Origin: Cydia pomonella
Lineage: Eukaryota > Arthropoda > Insecta > Lepidoptera > Tortricidae
DNA: 64,000 nt
Direction of reading: 5' to 3'
NCBI RefSeq assembly: GCF_033807575.1
Contig: NC_084727.1
Location: forward strand, 2,294,001 to 2,358,000
Shown: piece by piece, positions 1 through 9,600 of the stretch
Position numbering within the stretch: the first letter of the stretch is position 1
Layout of the letters: each line of letters starts with the position of its first letter
The notes under the pieces: generated by a model
The model's input: the letters and a program-made list of their open reading frames with translations, nothing else
Database searches by the model: none
Told to the model about the DNA's origin: nothing
Translations under genes and position numbers: made by a program

Positions 1-567
1 CGTCACACAATTTTCAAAGAGCGTTTTGGGCGCGAAAGCATCTGTCATAATATATTTTGTTAATTTAACATATTTAAAGCCGTTTTTAGTATAAAAATTA
101 AATTTTAGGGCAACTTTTAGTTAATATAGAACGTAATACAAGCGCTTCAAAAAATTGGAAACAACCCTATTACACAGATCTACAAAAAAGTTTTTTTTTT
201 TTTGTTGCCCTGGGTTTACGAATATATTCATAATAGTATTGAATTTGCTCTAGTTTTTTTATGATTTTAGCGTACTTTATATAAAGTATTTTCATTTTTT
301 AATGTAAAATGAAAGTAAAAACTTAAAAAAAGTAGAGCATCTCTTCCAAAATCATTGATAGTTTCATAAATTGTATAAATACATCGGAAATCAATCTTAT
401 ATCAAAGGCAACAAAACCACTGTTGGCCAGTGTTATCAAACGAGACTTAATAGTAAAATAACGCTCACTAAAATACGGTATTAGTTTACAATAGTTTAGT
501 TAGCTTTTGAGTTTTCTACAATTAAAACAATACAAATCTTTTATTCAACCGTTCGAGTTTTTCCTCT
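1..567. other. AT-rich stretch without recognised gene
   Basis: No convincing coding exon, RNA gene or repeat boundary was seen. It is AT-rich with homopolymer T and A runs. Confidence 0.4.
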
Positions 568-1835
568 AAATTGGGTACTTGACACATATTGAATATTATA
601 ACAAAATTTACCTAAATGGATATAAAATGAGCCATCCATTATAAAAAAAGTGGAATTTAAATAATTATATTGAGATTATAAAACAATACAAAAATTCAAT
701 CTAAAAAAAAAATTACTTTCAAAAACAAAATGGTACCATTCGATTCCTTACATTTCATTGAAAAATAAATTGTATGACAACTACATACATAAACGCAATA
801 TTTCAGGGTCAAAATGACAATTTCCTTGATATTCCATACATTTAGGATAGACTAATGTAATGTGACGTCACATTACAATATCATTTTGTTAGAGGCGTTT
901 CAATCGTCGTGTGCGAGCGTCAGACTTTAACTTTCATTTCTGACCTTTATGTTGCTTAAATGCCATGAGTCCTATATAGACTTTTGATCCTCAGGAAAAT
1001 CAAGATCGATTGACATTATTTACAAAAATCTGTGAAGTAGCCAATTGTAGGCTAATGTCAATCACATGCCAAAACCTCTGCAAAACCTATCTGTCGGACT
1101 GTCACTTGTAAAACACTTATTTAATAAAAGATTTTAATATCAAACTCTAAATCCTTTCAAACTCTCTTTCCTGTTTGTAGTATACTCGAACTGTCCCCAT
1201 TTAAACAAAAAAAAATATATATATATATTGGCAGCTGGCTCATTTCTGTCTATTGGGTTATGTGCCCCCCCCCCCCCTCCATCTTTTACAGATGTCGGTG
1301 AAATATCAAAAATACTCTAAATTTTCTCTTAAATGTCCCATGATTGGTGACGTTAACATAGACCTTAGTCAAAATATGTGGCTTGGCCGTTTTGTTACAT
1401 GAAGTACAAAGGAGCCTATAGGTAAAAAAATATATTTGATCTTGATTTTCCTGAGGATCAAATGTCTATATGGGACTCATGGCATTTAAGCAACACAAAG
1501 GTCAGAAATGAGAGTTAAAGTCTGACGCTCGCACTTGACGATTGGAACGCCTCTAACAAAATGATATTGTAATGTGACGTCACATTACATTTGTCGTAAA
1601 TGTATGGAAGATCAAGACAATTTATATTTTGACCCTGAAAAATTGCGATTATGTATATAGTTGTCATACAATTTATTTTATAAAATGTTAGAAATCGAAT
1701 GGTACCTTTTTCGTTTTCATAGATTTTTTTTGAGACTGTCGCCTTGCATTTTTTTTATAATCTCAATATGTCTTTTTTATAATGGATTTAGCCAAATTTT
1801 GTTATGATATTCAACATGTGTCAAGTACCCAATTA
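568..1835. mobile_element. Large foldback (inverted-repeat) element
   Basis: Two long arms are inverted copies of each other: about 568-1007 and 1437-1835, around a 430-bp spacer. The outer ends read AAATTGGGTACTTGAC and its complement. The inner ends share TTGATCCTCAGGAAAATC. Each arm carries the palindrome TAATGTGACGTCACATTA (858-875 and 1570-1587), which contains a TGACGTCA core. No transposase ORF is present, so this looks like a non-autonomous foldback DNA transposon. I could not see a clear target-site duplication. Confidence 0.7.
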
Positions 1836-2022
1836 AATATGACTATGACGCAGTTATTATGTTGTTCATCCATGATCAATTAACAAGAAGTCAATATTGC
1901 AATGGATCACGGAGTCCGATAACAAAGCCAAAGGTCGGGAAGTCGCAAGAACATAAGCAGGGCAACTGGTAACAAAACCAGAATATTAGCAAAGACAGAA
2001 AAGTGGAAACTATAGGAGTGCA

Positions 2023-2250
2023 ATCTCTTATGGTAGAACTGTTGCAAAAGTGTCCAGCTGTCAGCTATAAATAATAGTTTCAAATACCTCCAGAGTAGCG
2101 CTAGAGTAGCTAAGAACCTAGGCGTTATTGACGGAGTGAAGTGCGCTGTCTATGATTTGATTTTTTGTTCAAGTACTCTAGGTATTGTAGCGCCACCTAT
2201 TTAAGGTTTTTTGATGACACTTTTTGGTATATGGAGATTTCTTTCCTTAC
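2023..2250 (+). repeat. 230-bp dispersed repeat (three copies in window), copy 1
   Basis: Shares about 230 bp with 42204-42432 (reverse) and 55033-55262. Common landmarks are ATCTCTTATGGTAGAAC at one end, AGTAGCGCTAGAGTAGCT in the middle and GGAGATTT..TTTCCTTAC at the other end. No coding potential was seen and the family is not recognised. Confidence 0.7.
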
Positions 2251-2381
2251 CTCCACCTTCCATAGTGGAAACCCCATTTGATCTGCTGAACGAGAATGAC
2301 ACAAAAACATAAGAAAACACATACCTAATTATAGCGAAATTGCGTATTGTAAGCAATGAAATCATTGTATTATGATTTATG

Positions 2382-2610
2382 TTTGACGACCGGTCTGGCC
2401 TAGTGGGTAGTGACCCTGCCTATGAAGCCGATGGTCCTGGGTTCGAATCCTGGTAAGGCCATTTTTTTATATATATTTAAAGTATTTTTATTATAACATA
2501 TATCGTTGTCTGAGTACCCACAACACAAGCCTTCTTGAGCTTACCGTGGGACTTAGTCAATCTGAGCTAAGAATGTCCTATAATATTTATTTATTTATTG
2601 TTTATTTATG
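2382..2610 (+). mobile_element. tRNA-derived SINE (family 1), full copy
   Basis: The head resembles a tRNA with pol III boxes: an A-box-like TGGCCTAGTGGGTAGTGACC and a B-box GGTTCGAATCC. The body has the shared tail ATATCGTTGTCTGAGTACCC..GACTTAGTCAATCTG and ends in TATTTATTTATTT. Other copies: 25930-26173, 31584-31850 and 44362-44606; fragments at 17829, 28233 and 41146. It is not a functional tRNA gene because no acceptor or anticodon stem closes properly. Confidence 0.8.
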
Positions 2611-2984
2611 TCTTGAGTTAGACCAAGACAAGTCTGCAACGATTTTCATAGCACACGCAGTGTAAGTTTTATTTTAAACGTTAACACCTAAGATTTTATG
2701 ACACTCTATTGTCTTGGTGTGACTTTAGGAGACGCAAATGACGCAAAAGGTAAATTACGCTACTACGCAATAATGCATATTAATTATAAGATGTGATATT
2801 TTGAAAATATGTGTGCCGTCGACGACTTTTTAGAACAACACTAACAATGGCCCTCTTTCAGAAAGAGAGAAATGAAAAAAACCTATGCTTACTAACTTGT
2901 CGTCTGACAACACCACACAGATTTAAGACTTCCTGCCATAGTAAAAGTTTTACAACTTAGAATAACCTATCCGGTATATCGCTT

Positions 2985-3600
2985 CTCCTTATTGGTTACG
3001 AGGGCTGATTAGGCAACCCTCTTGTGTTAGTTAGTCTAACCCTCGTGCCTTGAAACCTTCGACGCTCAAGATTTTGAGATCTCTCGCGTGCTCGGGTATC
3101 AATATTAGCGTCTGGAGTAAAATTAAACAACAACCGTACCTACTTATGAAACAATAGGTTGTTATTTCTTTTACAAGAGGGCAACATTGTTGTTTAACTC
3201 CTTATACTAATGTTGATACCCGAGCGTAGCGAGTGGTTCGAAAAGTGGAATTTTGAGTGAATTTTTCACCAGACCAATGCGAGGAAAATTCTAACTATAA
3301 AACGTTAACTACAAATCAAATCCAAATGAACGCTATTAATTATTTTTCATTTTAAATCGTCACTCAGTCAACCCCACCAGCCATCATGAACAAACAACTA
3401 GAAAATTGCCTCTCTTGTGGATAAAATGCAACTTTTAAGTGTTGAGCATAATGGTTTTTACGGTATCTTTATAATAGTTATTTGTTTTACAAGAGGGCAA
3501 AATCGTAGCGAAGCGAGTGGTTCGAGAAGTGGAATTTTGAGCGTTTCGAGGGTTTCAAAGCACGAGGGTTAAACAAACTTTGCATCCGAGTGAAACACAA
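2985..3600. repeat. Cluster of related repeat fragments around a GAGGGCAA motif
   Basis: Several pieces of one family sit in both orientations. TTTTACAAGAGGGCAA occurs near 3169 and 3486, and GAGTGGTTCGA.AAGTGGAATTTTGAG near 3230 and 3517. A reverse piece lies at about 3020-3100. GCTCGGGTATCAATATTAG (about 3090) is the inverse of the sequence near 3215. I see decayed transposon remnants and no gene. Confidence 0.5.
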
Positions 3601-3680
3601 AAATTTTCACCACGCCTTTTCATTAGTTTTTGGACAATCAAGAGGGCCTTTACCAGTTGATCTGGTGAAAATGTACTTAC

Positions 3681-3743
3681 AGGTAGATCAGCTAAGACGA
3701 CCCCTAGAACAACCGCGATAACTAAAAAACGTATGGACGCCAT
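3681..3743 (-). CDS. Possible first coding exon with signal peptide (rest not found)
   Basis: On the minus strand an ATG at 3743 in good context (AAAATGG) opens a 21-codon stretch, MASIRFLVIAVVLG.., ending in a consensus donor CCT|GTAAGT at 3680-3675 in phase 0. The peptide is a textbook signal sequence: a basic residue, a long hydrophobic core and small residues before the expected cleavage point. That suggests a small secreted protein. Downstream on the minus strand (below 3674) I find only repeat sequence and no matching acceptor exon, so the next exon is either outside the window or the exon is orphaned. Read-through into the intron gives a 62-codon ORF, which I do not believe. What is seen is the ORF and the donor; the gene itself is inferred. 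Confidence 0.4.
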
Positions 3744-3904
3744 TTTGAAATGTCACCAAATGTCTACACTTCGACTTTCAAACAAATAGTGCGAGGCGCG
3801 CGCGCAGCGGACTGTTTTTATCTTTCTTCGCCCTATCTTGAGTGATATCGCGAGAGATGCCTGTAAGAGCGTTTACACGTTGTCTAACCCGATATATCTC
3901 ATGC

Positions 3905-4286
3905 GACTTTTTTTTTATACTATGTCGGTGGCAAACATGCATACGGCCTGCCTGATGGTAAGCAGTATCCGTAGCCTATGTACGCCTGCAACTCCAGAGG
4001 AGTTACATGTGCGTTGCCGACTAGGGTCGGCTTAACGGTTAGGACCCCCTCCCACCCTCGTTGAGCTCTGGCAACCTTAGTCACCGGCAGGAACACAACA
4101 CTATGAGTAGGGTCTAGTGTTATTTGGCTGCGATTTTCTGTAAGGTGGAGGTACTTCCCCAGTTGGGCTCTGCTCTAGATCTGGAATGACTTCCGCTGTG
4201 CTGTGCCCTGCCACACAGAGCGAGATGACATTCACAATGCCCATACCTCTCTTGTGGACGTAGTTTAAGGACATACCCGGGTCCAA
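3905..4286 (-). mobile_element. 5'-truncated LINE (family A) 3' end
   Basis: Shares its sequence with 8200-8553, 28896-29150 and the short piece at 16627-16665. On the minus strand it runs from GACCCGGGTATGTCC to the family tail GGAGTTGCAGGCGT..GCCGTATGC followed by an A-rich end. In other copies (21690, 43010) the upstream part encodes the typical reverse-transcriptase C-terminus with the L-W-N-E-L motif. It is a dead fragment. Confidence 0.65.
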
Positions 4287-4462
4287 CTATGTACTATTAT
4301 TACATACTTAGTTATAGTTTGGTGTCGAAGCTGTTATTGTATCTATCGTTTAAATATCGACCTTATGTATGAGACAGTAAAATCAATTTACAACGACAGC
4401 TCTTACAGGTGATCAGTAAATTTAATTTATCTTTAAACATAAAATCTCTGTATTTATATCTA

Positions 4463-4616
4463 ATAGGGACCGTGCGTACGTCACGTGTTTTCTTGTGCAT
4501 AGTAGGTTCTGCCATCTTGTGGGCTACATCGGAACAATAAACATCACATTTACGCCTCGCGCCAAAAATCTGACGGCTCCTGTGCTGCCTCCTACAGTTC
4601 ATGCACGCTCCCTATA
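4463..4616 (-). mobile_element. MITE with TATAGGGA.CGTGC ends, copy 1
   Basis: The terminal inverted repeats TATAGGGAGCGTGCA / TAATAGGGACCGTGCG bound about 154 bp. The same element in the other orientation is at 26391-26601, where an internal segment is duplicated. Confidence 0.65.
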
Positions 4617-4787
4617 TACATTAGGTACTCTAGATTTAGGTAGTATTTTTTTAGTATAATTAAGATAACTTGTTAAGGTAAAGAACAAATCAACAATCGT
4701 CGTTATATCTTCTTTGGGCCACGACCTTTCATCTTTATTATGTTATTAATAAGAAATGCGTGAGATATAACATTACGTAGGTTATAA

Positions 4788-5130
4788 TATCTGTTTTCCT
4801 TAACCAAGAAGCTAGTGGTAAATACCAAATGATATTTCGCACATAAGTTCTGAAAAACTCATTAGTACAAGCCAGGATTTGAACCCGCGACCTCCGCATT
4901 GAAATTCGGACGTCATATCCACTCGGCCATCACCGCTTCATCACAGCATAAATCGTGAGGAAACCTGCATACATCTGCGAAGAAATTCAAAGGTGTATGT
5001 GAAGTCCCCAATCCGCATTGGGCTAGCCCAAAGTGGGGACTATATCCAAAGCCCTCTCGCGCATGAGAGGAGGCCTGTGCCCAGTGGGACGTATATAGGT
5101 TGAATTATTATTATTATAATATTAGTAGTT
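4788..5130 (+). mobile_element. SINE (family 2) with inverted 5' half
   Basis: The tRNA-like head (4788-4946) lies on the minus strand, with the B-box complement TTTGAACCCGCGACC. The 3' body (about 4950-5115) lies on the plus strand and ends in a (TTA)n run. Compared with the intact copy at 63130-63418, the element has been cut near the GGAAAAC..CGTGAGGAAACC junction and its 5' half flipped in place. This is the structure expected from twin-primed reverse transcription. Confidence 0.75.
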
Positions 5131-5202
5131 ATTGTGCTACCCTATTAGTTAACATCCTAATAGCAGTTTTCCGTTCGACCTAATCCAAACACCGTTACCA
5201 AT

Positions 5203-5660
5203 GTGTTAAAGGGTGTGGACTACACGCAGAAAACGTACAGCGCATTCAGCGTCCAATACAACAACACCTTCAGGGCGGTGATGGGACTGCCTCGCTACTG
5301 CAGTGCTTCGGGCATGTTTGCGGAGGCCCGCACGCCATGCTTTCATGCCACCATGCGGTTGAGCGCCGCGTTCTTGGTGCGGCGGGTGAGGTGCAGCTTC
5401 AACACTCGTCGATGATCGGGGACAGGTTGGACTTTCCCTATATCATGCACTGCTGCGACAGACATGTAAAAACTGGCGTAGGCTAGTTTAGTATATAAAT
5501 ATTATTAGTAAGTTATTTAGATATAAGTTGGTTATTATTGTGATTATTATTTATTCTATTGTATATTATTTTGTAATCGTATGATGTTTATTGATTTTTC
5601 TCCTGTATGAGCAACTATGCTTGAAATAAATGCATTTCATTTCATTTCATTTCAAAGAAT
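5203..5660 (+). mobile_element. LINE (family B) 3' fragment with ATTTC tail
   Basis: Begins with a decayed ORF end carrying FRAVMGLPRYCSASGMFAEA. Matching peptides occur at 7690 and 32515. It continues through an AT-rich 3' untranslated region to an AATAAATGC signal and a terminal CATTTCATTTCATTTC run. The peptide is the C-terminal end of a non-LTR retrotransposon ORF2. The copy is 5'-truncated and dead. Confidence 0.7.
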
Positions 5661-5728
5661 TGGAAGGAACTAATTGCTTAAATTTAGGATGCCCGGCAGA
5701 CGCACTATCGGCCATTTGGGAGCTAGCA
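5661..5728 (+). repeat. 68-bp sequence duplicated at 20304-20382 together with the LINE tail
   Basis: The sequence following the ATTTC tail, from AAGAATTGGAAGGAAC to GGGAGCTAGCAGAC, recurs almost exactly after the same tail near 20304. It is either a segmental duplication or a 3' flank carried with the LINE. Confidence 0.6.
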
Positions 5729-5739
5729 GACGAGTATTT

Positions 5740-5870
5740 TCGGGTTATCCCCACTAGTTACCACCAAGTTGTTACCAGTGGTAACTACTGGGATTTTTTT
5801 TCCCACTGTTAACTGCTGGTAAAAGGTGGGTTTTTTTCCAGTAGTTACCACCAAAACTTGGTTAGCGTTC
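5740..5870. repeat. Repeated AGTTACCACCA hairpin sequence
   Basis: The words AGTTACCACCA and TGGTAACTACTGG recur several times in both orientations within 130 bp and would form hairpins. Not coding. Confidence 0.5.
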
Positions 5871-5977
5871 AATACTTAATAATAACAGTATAAACAGTAA
5901 ACTGCCTTAAAAGTGATAAAAAATATCGTTATTTGACTGATTTGTTTGTTCATTCGTATGATTTGACTCCTTTTGGT

Positions 5978-6380
5978 ACCGCGTGTTCAAACCTCAGCTC
6001 GTACCAATAGTTTTTCGGAGCTCATGTACAATATACAATTTGATATTTACCAGTTGCTTTTTGGTTTAGGAAAACATCGTGAGGAAACCGGACTTAACCC
6101 AATAAGGCATAGTTTTCCTTCTTGGTTGGAAGGTCAGATGGCAGTCGCTTTCCAAAAAACCAGACAAGTGCGAGTCGGACTCGCCCACCGAGGGTTCCGT
6201 ACTTTTTAGCATTTGTTGCTATAGGGGCAACAGAAATATCTATCTATCACGGTTCATGAGATACAGCCGTGTGACAGACGGAAGGACAGCGGAGTCTTGG
6301 TAATAGGGTCCCGTTTTACCCTTTGGGTGCGGACGCAAATTCTTGGGATTGGTTCCCGAGCGGATGATGATAATGACACG
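5978..6380 (+). mobile_element. SINE (family 3) interrupted by another repeat
   Basis: The body matches the intact SINE at 9077-9393: GAGGAAACCGGACT, then GATGGCAGTCGCTTTC, then ACGC.AAATTCTTGGGAT. It is split by foreign sequence at about 6160-6332. The tRNA-like 5' end is mostly lost. Confidence 0.7.
6160..6332 (+). mobile_element. Repeat with GTGCGAGTCGGACTCGCC head, nested in a SINE
   Basis: Carries the lepidopteran repeat words CGAGTCGGACTCGCCCACCG, CACGGTTCATGAGATACAGC and GACAGCGGAGTCTTGGTAAT. Short pieces of the same family appear near 18655-18705 (minus) and 43341-43376. The SINE sequence resumes directly after it, which shows it inserted later. Confidence 0.7.
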
Positions 6381-6637
6381 AAACCGCATGTTTAGGTCTA
6401 CACTCGACACGTTCATGTTTTATGAGAATAATGAAACACATTTAACACCTATTTATTTATTAAGTTCGACATACAGGTAAAAACTTATACATGTTTTAGT
6501 ATGTGGGATACATTGACATTTATGACCAGCGTTTACGTCAATAGGTAATTCAAAAACCTCACCCGCTCAGATTTTTATATTGATTGTGTGGTTTAGTTTA
6601 GTAATATTGAGTAAATAGCGTTATGTACTATTGGAAT

Positions 6638-9600
6638 TTATCTATAACTAAGAGTATTTTTATTATGTCTACGTCTACGTGAAGCCAAACTACCCGATTG
6701 TATAAATTGATTTTTGCATACTTCGCACTTGTATGGCTTCTCACCAGTGTGTAATCTATGTGTAATTAAACTCCCAGACTGCGTAAAATGTATCTTACAT
6801 ATATCACATGAGAACGGTTTTTTTCCAGTGTGAAGAAATCTATGATTGCTTAAAATTGACGTACGCGCAAATTTCTCATTGCATATATCGCACGAGTAGG
6901 GTTTCTCTCCAGTGTGTACTCGGTTATGTTTAGTTAAGTCACCAGAAAACGCGAATTTCTTTTTGCATATCTCGCAATAGTATGACTTTATACGAGAACG
7001 ACGATGCCTATGACTAGATAAAGAGCTTGTGTCAGCGAATTGTTTATTACATGTTTCGCATGAGTAGGGTTTTGGGTCGGAATGGGTTGTTATATGTGCG
7101 TGTACAAGTCGTCTGGTTCTAAAGCGCTTTTCGCATATTTCGCACGAGTGTTTTTTTAGCCTTTCGCATTTCATTTGGGTATGTCTTATTAACTTGGAAT
7201 CAAGCTCGAGGCCTTTGCGTTTCTTCGGTCTCTTTATCTTTCGTGCCGGTTTCTTCTTCGCTTCTGCCGGATATGCATCTGAAAATACACATATATAACA
7301 CTATTGGAACATTCATGGTTGAATTGCAAAATAAATATTTTTTTCAATACATATGGTGCTACTTTACCGCACGCGTGCGGGAATGAGCACTTTCCGTGCA
7401 TATGTCGAAACTTTAATGAGCCATATGTACTGTAAAATGTTGTACGATACATGTGCGAATAGACAATTCGCAACTCATGTCGACTTAAAACACTCCCTTC
7501 AGTCGTGTTTTAATTTATCCCCACTCGTTGCGAATTTATTATTTTTCGCACTTGTATCGTAATGTACTATTACGTAGGTATATATTTTTTGTAACTGTCC
7601 GGTCAGCCGCATCCGCAACCGCGGAACTTCCGCATTATTTTCAAAATCCGCACCCGCCTCCGCAAAAAAAACGTTTAAAACGTTTTTAGGATGCTGTTCG
7701 AGCTCCCGAGGCATTGCAGTGTGTCAGGCATGTTCGCGGAGGCGCCCACGGATGGCTTTCACGCGATAATGCGAAAACGTGTCGCGTCCCTGCTGAGACG
7801 TATCGCTGGTAGCCCCAACAGTCTCCTGAAGACAGTGGCAGGACGGGAAGATGGTCCCTTCCATTACCATTGGAACCAGATCCACATGCTGTCCACCTAG
7901 TTTTAAGTGTAAAAATGTGTATAGATTGTAAGTGAATATGGAATAATTGAATTCTGAAATAAGCTTATTATTATTAAGAGTATTAAAAATGGAGTGGAGT
8001 TATCATATCCGCAATATGGAGTTTATGGGGATACGGAGCTTTGTACGTCGCTACATGACCTCGACTTGCCGCTGGGTGCGTGCTGCCGAGTATCTAAGAC
8101 ATTGACCGTTAAACGCCTGTGCACACCGGATGCGTGTGCGTAGACGTTCACGTGCGCGTTGTACTATACAGATCCTTATGAGAGACGGCACACCGCTTTT
8201 TTTAATACTACGTCGGGGCATACAAGCATACGGCCCGCCTGATGGTATGCAGTCTCCGTAGCCTGAGGACGCCTGCAACTCCAGAAGAGTTACATGCGCG
8301 TTGCCGACCCTAACACTCCGCACCTTCGTTGAGCTCTGGCAACAGCTTACTCACCGGCAGGAACACAACACTATGAGTAGGGTCCAGTGTTATTTGACTG
8401 CTGTTTTCTGTAAGGTGGAGGTACTTCCCCAGTTGGGCTCTGCTCTAGATCTGGAATGACATCCGCTGTGCTGTGCCCTACCCACACAACGCGAGATGAC
8501 ATTCACAGCGCCCATACCTCACTTTTGGACGTAGTTTAAAGACATACCCGGGTGTGACATGGACAGAGGTGGACATACGCTTGCGTGACATGTGCGTGCG
8601 CGGCTCAAACATTTTGGCGCACGCAGCCGCTGCAGTGCTCTGGTCTTATGCCTTCATTTCGTTAGTATCAAATATGACTGGCCGAGTTCCGCCAGTCACC
8701 GAATGCGTTTGTTTTGTGTTATTAAGTAGCAATTTTAAGTCAATAGGCGGGTCCACACAGAGCGAGCTCACGCGTGTGGCAATTTCCTCGCGCACAAAAC
8801 GGCCAGTGTAGACCGAGGCGGTGCGCGCTTTTGCCTCGCCCAATCATGTCCGCGCTCTGTGTGGACCCGCCTAGTTACGAAATATTTAGAAATAGTTTAA
8901 TAAGTTAATATATATGCGATATTACGAAGTTATCTGAAAACGAATATTGTTTTGTAGTATTTATGTACACGTGACATGGGCGTATTTTAAAACAAATGAG
9001 ATAGGAGCTACCGAGAAATAACTGAATGTAAAATAATATCTGTTAATAAAAGATACCTCTTAAGATACCTCTTAAAAGCGCTGGTGGCCTAGCGGTAAGA
9101 GCGTGCGACTTGCAATCCGGAGGTCGCGGGTTCAAACCCCGGCTATTTATAAACCCGGCTTGATATTTCGTACATATATCATTTGATATTTACCAGTCGC
9201 TTTTCGGTGAAGGAAAACATCGTGAGGAAACCGGACTAATCCCAACAAGGCCTAGTTTATCCTCTGGGTTGGAAGGTCTGATGGCAGTCGCTTTCGTAAA
9301 AACTAGTGACTACGCCAAATCTTGGGATGTTGTCAAGCGGACCCCAGGCTCCCATGAGCCGTGGCAAATGCCGGGGCAACGCGAGGAAGAAGAAAAGATA
9401 CCTCTTAAGATAAAGATACTCTTGATTACTAAGTTTTCCTTGTACTTTTTCGTTTACTTAAGGACATGGGTGCCGCCAGGATTACTTTCAGGGAGGTGCA
9501 TAATAAATGGAATAGAAGAATCGATGCAGTCATTCATTTTTCTCGTGTTATATAGTTCCGAGTTAACTCTAATGCTGGTGCAGACGCGTAATAAACATGT

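Noticed and set aside
9077..9150. tRNA gene with A and B boxes
   Set aside because: It continues into a SINE body, is repeated elsewhere, and has matching target duplications at the SINE ends, so it is a SINE head and not a functional tRNA.
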